In this document: positions 12,901-24,400 of the stretch, piece after piece
Numbering within the stretch: position 1 is the stretch's first letter
Layout of the letters: every line of letters starts with the position of its first letter
Source: Macquaria australasica
Lineage: Eukaryota > Chordata > Actinopteri > Centrarchiformes > Percichthyidae
Assembly (NCBI GenBank): GCA_005408345.1
Contig: SEMN01000203.1
Span: 186,001-250,000 of the forward strand
Direction of reading: 5' to 3'
DNA: 64,000 nucleotides
Program-made: the position numbers and the translations under genes
Notes under the pieces: generated by a model
What the model saw: only the letters and a program-made list of their open reading frames with translations
Told to the model about the DNA's origin: nothing
Database searches by the model: none

Positions 12901-15900
12901 TTTTTATGGCTGGAAGTAATATGTCCCTGTGCTGTAATTTGATGTGGCCTGATGTGTAATATTCCTCAATTTAACTATTCAAACAAAAGCTGATCTTATC
13001 TTCATCAGACATTTTTTGAATGAAAACTACACATATACGAACATTTGTGGCCCAGTTTTGTTCATTTACAGCATATCTTTCAAACATATCATAAAATATA
13101 TATAAATATATGAGCTTGAGGGAACAGAGAGAAGAAAAGATGCAAGGGGTGATGAAAGGAGTGATAACAGAATGGGTTATAAAAAATGTTGATCCCCACA
13201 TGGCACTCCCTGAGAGGCTTGGCTCTGACTGAGTGATTTGTGGCAGCAGGGAGCAGACCTGGGCAAAACAGAAGCTGGATACATTTTGAGCACAAAAATC
13301 ACCAGAGGAGCACTGATTTATCCTCTTTTGCAAGCGCAGTGTCTACTTTTGAAGCTTGTCAAGCGTCACAGAGGGTAAATCAGGCAAACATCAAGAAGTT
13401 CTGTATGCCGGGTGACAGAATCTGCTAAATGTTTTGGAGGGCTCTGATAGAAGGCAAGTAAAAAAGAAGATTCACACCAAACACAGCAACAGAAGCTCTG
13501 CTCTTGTCACTTTAATTTCCCTAAGTCTCTCATACTTTGGTCTTTGCCTGATTCAAGTGAAGTGATTGTCTTTCTACACAGAACTCAGCAATTAAATTGG
13601 TGACTGAGGAAGTTTAATCTATAAATGAGTTCACCACTCTAACTCTTTACACTCCATTCTGTGCTTCTCCTCCTGTCATGCTCTTTCAGCTGCATCATCT
13701 CAGCTCTAATTTTTCTTTCTGTCACACACAAGCGTTCACCCTTGACCACAGCCTTAGCCTGTGCACCAAATAATAGGTCCCAAAGAGGGCTCTCTCTCTT
13801 CGTTCAGCTAGAATAAGTTCCTGCTTTACCTTTCTTCATTTAACTCGAATCATTTTGCCAATTAGCTTTTAGAAAGACTTCTATGCATCTCATTTGTGCT
13901 TGGATGGTGAGCGCATGATGAGGAGTCTCTTTTTTTTAATTTAGCTGTTCTGTATAGCAGACTGAACTTTACATTACATGTTCTGCTGGGAGGATCAAGA
14001 GATGGATTCATCAGCTGCCTGTTTTTGGAGCATGTATCTGAGCTCATCCATCACATCCTACAACATAATATTCCTTTAGAAAAAGTGCAAGGTGTGTAAG
14101 GTGACATGAAATGTTGAAGTAAGGTTCTAAGATGTGATTGGGCCTTAATGATCTCTTTGTGGAAATGGGATTCTTGCAGCAGCAAGAAGGTCAATTTAAA
14201 TACAAATAGTTTTGAATGAGAATTAAAGCTGCCCTGTGGAGTTTTCTTGTAAACAAAAGTTGTGTTTACATTCAGTGTTACTCATCAAAACACACTGTGT
14301 GTATCCTTGAGGTCTAACATGTAGAGTGCATTTCCTTCATCATAAAACATTTGCAAAGCTGATTTAAATCATTGTTTACAGAAGAAGAAGACTGCAAGTA
14401 AAGTTTACATCCATGTTATTCGGTGCACAGGGCAAGCTAGTGAACATGGATGTAAAGTTTACATCCACCAACTTGCAGTCTTCTTTTTCTCTGCCTTTGC
14501 TGGCACACTGCAGCATATCTTGGTGTGTTACTGCCATCTGCTGATTAGTGGAATAATGTGAAACCACTGATGACTGTATATCACATCACCCACGTGTGCG
14601 CGTTCACGAGATAAACAAAACGGGGACCCACTCGTAGAGCTCCGTAGTGCTACTAAAGGTCTAAACCTCCACAGGGAACCTTTACGTTGTATGAATGAAA
14701 TTAGGGATAAACATGGATTACAGCATGAGGTGGAGTATAAAAAAACAGAATTAGTAACAGGACTAATATAGTGGATATGAGCATACTGTATATCAATAAT
14801 TTATCACAGGTACAACAGTAATGGAAAGAAAAAAGATAAATAAATGGATATACTAGATGACAAATGAACTATCCATTTTCTATCACGCTTTATCCTCACA
14901 GGGTCGCGGGGGGCTGGAGCCAATCCCAGCTGACACAAATTAACTAATTTTAACAAATTAACTTCAACAAGTCAGGGGTTTCTCACTTCTAAGTGGATCA
15001 TATGACATATTACCACCTTATAAAGCTATAAAGCCTTATATAGTTCTTAAAGCAAGCAGTTGCATATTTGCACACACATTTTAACATTCACTGGAGTCAC
15101 ATTTCTGCTATGGGTGTTGAGAATGAAAATGAAACCAAATAAATCACCATAAACAATTGAGTGATTATGGTTGGTGCTGTCAGGTGAACACTAAAGTTGG
15201 CCTCTGATCGGGGGCCAACGTGTAGTCTGCCATGTGACGGCAGGAATTTATGATTCTATGATCTCTGCATAGGTCCGATATTTAAAATATAAAAATAATA
15301 TACCTGGCTCTTTAGCTGCTAAATGCTCCACTATGTTCCCCAGCGAGTCTCTAACTGTGTCTGTCTGCTGTTTGGTGCTTAGCAGGTAGTGTACAGTGGG
15401 TTTATTAGGGCTTTTTCACTGAAAACAGCTGTCTGCTGCTGCTGGAAAAGAGGCTGAGTGGAGTTTGCAGGCTAGAAAGCCAAAACAAAGATCCAAAATA
15501 GACTAAAGTTCTCCATAAAGCTGAGAGGAAGTGCAGAGTTGGTGATAATTCTCTTTGCATTCTTCACTGTGTACACTATCTTTCACATTACACAATCATT
15601 TGGCCCATTTTCCATATAAAAATATTGATTAGTGTAGCTTTAAAGCAAAGCTAGGGTTTAATTTTGTAGCTCAGCCATCAGTTCTATTGGTTATTCATTT
15701 TTAATTGCTGAGATCTGGGAACCGACATTGCTGTACAATGTTACCATAACTTACAGAAGTGATGAACAGAGCTATGAAAATAAAACCCAAGTTGTAACAA
15801 ACTGCAGTTTTCCCTCAACACTGAACTGTGAAAGAAAAAACTGAAATATTTAATCAAAGACATGCTGTTACTGACTAGTGGTTAATTACATATCAAGTTT

Positions 15901-18288
15901 GCGGAAATGTTCTCTGTTTGAAAAGAGGAATTTCTCTACATGTTTGGCAGTCAGATGGAGAGGTCTGAAAACACGACAGATACTGCCTCTGGCTTTGGGG
16001 AAATAGACAAACAATCCATAAAGTCACAGTGTGTATCTGTCAGGACTCAGTGAAGAATGAACACATTCTGTCAAATCTCTAATTACCATCTCACTCATCA
16101 CAAAATGAGGATTGAAAACTACAGCATTCTGTCTGCCAGCACAAGCTGAGCTGAGCAGTATCACTATATATGACAAACCTTTTAACTTTGTACAGCCCAT
16201 CATGACCCTGCATATCTCCTGTGTGAAATAAATCTGTTTCATTGCAAGTTAAAATGTCATGGGAATTATTAAACACCATCATCAGACAATCAATATTCTT
16301 TTCACATCAAGTCTCTTCTCTCCCACAGACTCTGTTCGGTGGAGGAAATCTGAGAGGCAGCGTCCCTGTTTGAGCAGTGTGTCCTCATCAAATGGGACGA
16401 GTTTTGTTGGTTTCCAACATGTCATCCTTTATCAGAGGACAGTAGGTGGTTTTTCACTTTGAATAACAAACAGTACGCCTGATTAGTGTGAAAAAAGGGC
16501 ATGTTAAACTATTTGTTCTCTATAAAGCTAAACAAGAGGACGCCAGACTTTCTCTTTGAAAGGCAAATACTTTCACATCTCCATGGAAACTGATTTTGTA
16601 AATCTTTGTCAAAAGTCTTCATAATACTTGCTTGTAAAGGAACACCAAAGAAGATGTTGTCCCTCAATGCTAAATTAAAGGGCAGCACGGTGGTGCAGTG
16701 GTTAGCACTGTCTCCTCACAGCAAGAGGGTTCTGGGTTCGCACCTGCCGGCCAGCTGGGGCCCTTCTGTGTGGAGTTTGCATGTTCTCCCCGTGTCCTCG
16801 TGGGTTCCCTCCAGGCACTCCGGCTTCCTCCCACCATCCAAAGACATGCAGGTTAGGTTAACTGGTGATTCTAAATTGTCCGTAGGTGTGACTGTGAGTG
16901 TGAATGTTTGTCTGTCTCTATGTGTGTCAGCCCTGTGATTGACTGGCGACCAGTCCTGGGTGTACCAGACAAACAAGACAACAGTTTATACAGATTAAAG
17001 TGAGCACACCTGGAATGTTGGTAATAATCCCTCACTGCATTAAAATATGTGGAAGCTCATTCAGTCCCATTCTAAATCTAACTTGGCACCTGTGTACAGT
17101 AGAAAGTCCATTCAAATTTTAAAATGCTCAGTATCACACACTCATCATCTGTAGATACTCTCATGATGACATTTACTGTTTATGAGCTACACAATACATT
17201 GTTACAAGACAAGATATAAGTCTATGGAGATGGTTGGGGTATGAAACGGTGCTGGCCAGAGTTCACCGTGCTGAGCTTCTGCCGGTAACTGCCTGGCTTT
17301 GGCCAATCAAACAGAAAGAAGAGCGATGGAGGATCTGATGATGCTGGTGTCTGAATACAACACGGCGCTAGTAAGGACAACTAGAACACATAAATTCAAT
17401 GCATTTTGAATGATTAGTTCAATCCAGCAGGGCCTGACGTTTTATGAAAAAAAAAACCCCAATACATTCCAATTGCACGTCAAATTGTGGAAGCAATGAT
17501 TGAAGCCTATTTTCTTGGGGAATTATTTACACGGCGCCAAGCTAGCTTGCACAGCTACTACTATTGCAAATGTGTGGTTTTCGATTTGATTTGCAAGCTA
17601 GCGTACGTGTTGTGGACTTTTGGGTGGGTTGTACCAACGCTATGACGTTCACCGAAGCACCTGCCTGTCATCGCAGCCTTGGACTGTAGCAGCAGCAGGC
17701 TTTTAAAACGCTTAGCTTTTCAGGGAACGCTCTTGCAGGTAGGCGGTTGTCAGGGCGGCTGTTGCGTGGCGGTGTGAAACGGCCTTTAAGAACACAGTAG
17801 TATCAGGAGAGGTCTTCTTCTGTTTGATCCTGTCTGAAACCAACATGTCAGGGATTTTTTCAGGAGCACCAAACTAACAGAGTTCCTTTTAATATCCTGG
17901 GGTCATTTTAATCTCATCTGGACTTTTCATGCAGGTACCTATTTTCTATTCAGTATTAACAGGTTGAGTTTTCCAGTGAGATGAGTTTTTTTCTGTTTTG
18001 CAGTACTGTAGCTGACATTTTCTGTCTGTCCATGGCTTACCACAGTCCCCCTGTAAATTATTGAACAGTGTGGATGACTGACTGATATTACAGGCATGTA
18101 AGTGGGGGTGGGTGAGGGGGATAAATAGAGGATTTACATATCTATGCCTTGGAAGCTTTGAAAGGCAGTAAATGGGCTGAAATGCATCAACATGGATGGC
18201 AACAAAGACATGGCTCCCCGATTGTTTCGGCTAAACAGATGATGAAAGCTCTGAAATGTATTTGCCAGCTCTAAACTGACCAATACGC

Positions 18289-18336
<48 letters not shown>

Positions 18337-20089
18337 ACCATCAAACTCAGCAGGGCCCACTCCTACTATGATGACAGACATGGGCAGGGAGGCTGCCTGT
18401 GGAGAAAACACAGTCGGGGTGACAGCCACACTACTGTTCCCCCACTCAAAAATACAAACTGTGCATAATATGCTTGAACGTACAGTATATATACATGCCT
18501 CAGTATACCTGGTTGCAATAAGAAGAAATTGCTTTTTCACGTCTTCATGGCGGGTTCTTTGTTTCAGTGCAGAGTTTACTTGTCCCCCCTCAACCTGACT
18601 GAACTGGTCTATTTCACACTGGCTGTTTATTGTTGTTCTGATCATAGTCTGCTGTTCTGCTTTTGTTGTCCTTTCATCAACAAAATGAAGGTGTTCATCG
18701 CCATTGTGACATATGCAGGAAATACGTAGAATCATGTTTGAGTGGGTGAGGCCATATGACTCAATGGAATGCGCCCACCCGTATGAGCTGCAAAGCCATG
18801 AAAAATTAGTTCACCTTTTCCACAAACCTCCTAGGGAAAAATATATCCCAACGTGGGCTTGAACATTAATCTCTGCATCAGTGGGGCTTCTTATTGCTCC
18901 AGTTTTCTTGCTAACAACGCACACATTCACTTTTTGCCTATATGAGTACAGATTCCTTTGAACTGTCACCATAATTCAACTGGATCTGATCTCAGACCAC
19001 CTCTTTCATGCGGACTCGGATACGGTTTCTTGGTCAACATCTGGGTACAGACAAAACATTAATTTTACCAAACTTTTAGATGAACCTCTGCCTCATTCAG
19101 ACTAAAGGCATTTACACACCTGGGACGTGACGAATAAACAAAAATGCGAAATACTAGCCTGTGAATATTTTGCATCAAAACTATTCATAACGGCAGCGAT
19201 GCGAATTTGTAATAGATGGATAGATTATTCGCACCAGCTCATTCTTCAGAAAAAAATACACGACACTGAAATACTAGAAATACGACACAGGAGCACTTAT
19301 ATAAAGCCTATGTATTCGCCAATATGTGTGCTCCAGTGTATTATGTTACTTTGGGTAGTCTATGTGAAGTGCCTCGTTCTGAAAAAAAATGACGTTGCTT
19401 TTTTGCCACGTAATATTCACATTCTGTGTGAAAGTACTCGTGACAAAAACAATAGTTCAAAAAAATATATTGATGTGCGAATTAATTGCACAAAAAAAAT
19501 GCCCCAGTGTGTAAACTGTGGTGTAAAAGTGGTCAGAATGTGCAAACCATAAGATGTGCTTTTCTATGCATCTATGATTTCTTTATCATAAATTAAACCA
19601 AATGTAGAAGAGGCTGAAAGGGGCAACTTGATACAGTGTAATTTGATTATTAAGCATAACCATGACGGGTGCCTTTTCAATTTAGAGCCTATTACCTGTA
19701 AGCAGAAATGTCCATGCAGCAGTTGCCATACCCAAATTTAGTTTAACATGAATCTTGTGTTTTAGCCCTGAGCTGGTGAAATGATTGTCTTTTCCATAAA
19801 CATGTTGCAGCTTTGGCTCTGTCTCTGATATTCACTTCTTTCCTTTTCAGATCTGATGTAGCTTCCCTGACTGGATGTTGTTGAGAGTTTAATGAGATTG
19901 TATTTAAGATTATCCATGTGGTGGCTCTACATACAGTCTTGTGTTTTGTGTACAGTGTTGTGTTGTGTCTACTCACATTGACCACAGACTCTTTAGTCTG
20001 AGCCATGTCTGAGATGACGCCGTCTGTGATCATCAGCAGCACAAAGTACTGGGAGCCGTCAGTCACTTCTGCAGCACACCTAACATCAC

Positions 20090-20136
<47 letters not shown>

Positions 20137-21386
20137 AACGGATCTGTGTGTGTAGACAAAGTTCAGAGTAACATCACATTTCTGATGTGGCGAAACAAAG
20201 CGATACAAGATTGATTTTTGTTTGTCTGTGTGATGTCTTTCACTCCCTGACTTTGTGCTCCAGGTGTTTCACATCTGTCAGCAACCTTTGCCAGTCCCAC
20301 CCAGATCTTGTTGAGTTTCTTATGATGATTCAAATAAAATGAATGAAGTTAAATTAAATGGCAATTTGGTCTGGTTATCAAGCTAACAGGTAACAGCCAA
20401 CATTTTCATTTTGAAGTTCAGCTAACTCACAAAATGAATTGACTACAGCTGATGAAATTAAAAAATTAAAAACCTGCTCACTGCATTGATTCTGTGCCTG
20501 ATTGTACAGGGCCAGTTGGGCGCAGGGAGGTTCTAGCGACAAGACAGTTTATGTTTTAAGGGGGTCATAGACCTTTTTCACAGCAGACATTTTGACTTTC
20601 AAACAGGAAAAGTAATAAGTAAGTAATTAATATTGGCTCCATTTCATTAAGTGTCCCTGTAAGCCATGTCAGTGAGTGACCATGCACAACATCATAGCCC
20701 TGGAACTGGCTCACCTAAATGGAATGCAGCCATCATTAATGTTATTAATTCCACCCGTGTTTTTCCTGCTTTGACAAGTCAAAATGTCTGCCGTGAAAAG
20801 GGTCTATTGTCACAATAGCGCACTCTGGCTCAGGAATGTGTGCTTGCACAAATGTAATTGGCCGACACAGAGCATCGCCAGATAACGTCGCATTGTGCTG
20901 CTCCAAAAATGTTGAACTAGGTTCAACGACCCTGCGAGTTCTCTGTGTCAGCACCCCCACTGTAACAACGCTGTGGTCTCATTGAAATGAGAGTGCTGCG
21001 TTTGATCACGCTAATGTCAGTCTGAACACAACGTTAGTGTAACTATGTTTAAAAGGAACCTGTCCTGGTTTGAATCATTCTCAGTGAATTTGCATGTTGC
21101 AGAGTTTCTTTGTTCTGAGGAGAATGGTGTCTTGCTTATTCACACATAAAACAAATGGGATATATATTCATATGAGCTTTTGAATGGAATATACGTCATG
21201 CTCTGCAGGTAATTGTACAACCATCAGATACTCTGATGGTTCTCTGTAGGTTGTTCAGTGTGTGGATTGAAATGTTAAGCTGATGTACGCTTAAGAGCAG
21301 ATGCAGAGTCCTTCCCCGCCAGCACAGGCTTCTCAAATAGTCCACATAAAACAGTGTTGTATAATAGAGTATTTTTGTTCTACACT

Positions 21387-21444
<58 letters not shown>

Positions 21445-24400
21445 GCAGGTAACTCTAGGATCCCAGTAGGGAGAAGGAGACTTGCTGTCTGACTCACTGT
21501 TTGATTGGCTCACACTCTCAGTCTGGCCTGAGGGTGAGAGAAGGCAAAATGGCAAACTGTCTCTCTCTCTACCTGCCTTCCTGTCTGCTGGATTCTTTTC
21601 TGTCTGTCCTCCTGCCTGTTTCAACATCCATCCCCCGTGTTTTTCTCAGTTCTCCCCTCTCTCTCATCACACATGTTCGTCTTCCATCCCCCAGCTCTCT
21701 CACCTTCTGTCTCTGCAGCATAATGGGTGTATCAACAGGTGAAATAGGGGAACAAATGGTGCTGTTACATCTCAAACTAAAGTCTGCATGAACTGCAGTC
21801 CCTGTTACTTCAGTTATCCTTTGCCTTTTTCTTTTGTGCATTCATTCTCTTTATAGGAATGGAAAATGTAAGTACATGCATGTTCATAACACATGGATCC
21901 TATGAACACATCCATGTCACCTGCTTTTACATGTAAAGAAGTACAATTGAAACCCTCTCCATGTAGGCACTTCCGTGGTAAAAGCCTCTTGCACAGGAAT
22001 GTTCAGCTCTTGATTTAACTTGTTGATTATAGCACCAGTGCAACGTTAGATGAATGTGTAATTCATAAACAAAATGAAAAAGCTTTTTTTTTGTCTGGCT
22101 TTACTGAAAAGAAAGATTTTCTTTACCCTTTCAAATAACAAGAACTTCAGATAACAAACAAAGCAGCACAACAGGTGCTTTGACTGAGGAGGATGGAGGG
22201 TCCCTGCTAATGTTAGGCTACGTGTAAACTAATGCTGACAGATGCTAATGCTACAAATAAAGCAGGTCCCAGGACTGATATAATGGAGTACTGAAAGCAT
22301 GCTTTAGATGCATTTAGAGATTATGGTAAGAAGAAATATTGAGTTGATAGTGTTAAAGCTGAGCATTTTGGAACAATTCTTAAGGGCAAAACTGATGACA
22401 CACTGACACACACTGATGAAATGTAACTCTGAAATGAGAAAGCATGTTAAAGAAACCAGGGAAAGACAGGAGCGTAACTGAAACCATAATATTTTGTGGC
22501 TGAGGAGGTCCAAGATGTTTTCAGCATAAAAACATCTAGATTTATAATTAAATCCAAAAGGGACCCCTAGGACAATCAGACCCGATCAGAGTTGACCTGA
22601 TACAAATGCGGTCAAACCAAACAGACACATCAACACTGGCCGAGTGCTGAAAAGTTTTTTGAACCAACCAGGTGCTGGTATAACCTCCTCTACTGCCGTC
22701 CAGTGCGATCCACTCATCAGCTGACAGAGGTGTCAGCTGGCAGGCAGGAGAGGCGCTATGTGGTGCGCTTGAATTTATAACTGAACTATAAAGAGGAACG
22801 CATACTTTTTATTTCTCTCGTGTGGAAATGTGATGTTTTTCACAGATCATGAACCAAGACATTAAAACGTCTTACAGGTAAAATGTGAGACTGGTAAGTT
22901 GGTATATGTAAGGATCTGAAGGACTTTTTGTTTGGACTTGTGGGTGTTTTGGGTTTTGTGTTTCCTGTTTTATTTTGAAGTTCTCTGGTCTTGTCTCTTG
23001 TGTATTCTTTACTTCCTGTCTTTGTTCGATTTCCCGCCTTTTTTGGAGTGTTTGCACCTGTCTAGTTTCCCACCTGTGTTTACTTCCCTGATTGTCTCCT
23101 CCCTTATATATACCGGTCCTTTCCCTTTGTTCTCTGTCAAGTCATTGTATGTTAGTTTGTGTTTGTCTGCCATGTGTTTTCAGTGTTCTGTTCCACGTCA
23201 TGCCATGTTCCTCTGATTCCCTGAGTGTGTGCTCCTACCTCCTGTCACGAGGATTTTTGTGCGTTTTTGTGTTAGAGAATAAACCTTTGGACATCGTCAA
23301 CTCCTGCCTGTCTGCATTTGGGTCCTCTCTCTGTTGCCAAGATGGCAGATCGTAACAGTATAGGCATTTAGTCGGGGGTGGCTGCTCTGCAGGTGCTCTG
23401 AACTGTACTCTAACTGGGCGGATGCTGTAAATAATATATTTCTCATGATTATAGGTGAGGTGTATTGAAAAATTTCTCCCTAAAACTAGAATATTCTGTA
23501 AAAACGTGGCTTAAACACTTGGGTGTAGACAGCCTATTGACACATAGACCTGGGACCTGCATCAGTACAAAGGGGTCAAACCCTACTCAATTAGACTGAA
23601 CATAATGTAGACCCAGCCAAACCTTATTCATGGGTTAGGTAGGTGAGGTAGTATAAAGAGCGACAAAGTCCGCATAAGGAGGAGGCTGGGGTCGTTGGAT
23701 CAGTCAACACAGAACTTTCTGTGTTTGACCGCTGTTCGTGTCCCGTGTAAAACCAAAAGTCAGCGCTGACTTATTTGAACTTACATCAGATTGTAACGTT
23801 AAGTTACGTTAGTAAGCGTTGTAAGTTAACGCACAACCTAACTAAGTAGTTTTGGTACCTAAACCTAACCAAATGTTAACCACGTGTTTATTATTGTTAC
23901 CATGACGACGAAGGTCCGGTACGCCTGTCACTGGTACTCTCCAATGGTCATATATGTCATTTGGGGAGTTACTGACAAATGGCCTATTCTGTCGTGTAGG
24001 TATGAGGACTCACCCTCTAAGCTAAGGAGTTAAGGAGGGTGAAGGCCTTTACACACCGGGGGCATTTTTTTCATGCACGTCAATATATTTTCTTGAACTG
24101 TTGTTTTTGTCATGAGTATTTTACACAGAATGTGAATATTACATATTACATACATATTACAAGCATTCATATTGGAGCACACATAGGCTTTATATGAGGG
24201 CTTCAGTGTCATATTTTTATTTGAAGAATGAGCTGGCGTGAATATCTATCTATCTATTGCAAATTCGTATAGCTGCTGTTATGAATAGTTTTCATGTGAA
24301 CTATTCGCAGGCAAGTATTCTGCATTTTCTTGTTGTTTATTCGTCACGTCCCCGGTGTGTAAAGGCCTTTAGGTGAACATTTCTGCTAAAGCAGTTTTGT

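Noticed and set aside
16681..16760. Possible tRNA gene
   Set aside because: A- and B-box-like sequences exist, but there is no cloverleaf with a proper acceptor stem, and the following body matches a dispersed repeat.
18289..18735. 148-codon minus-strand frame beginning far upstream of the exon
   Set aside because: Overlaps the exon at 18339-18396 but extends through intron and microsatellite; splice signals limit the coding part.
19127..19552. 141-codon plus-strand frame as a gene
   Set aside because: Falls within a MITE that has an inverted partner at 24042 in which the frame is not kept.
19743..20159. 138-codon minus-strand frame
   Set aside because: Only the part at 19977-20079 is real copine coding sequence, in a different frame from most of this ORF; the rest is intron and TG repeat.
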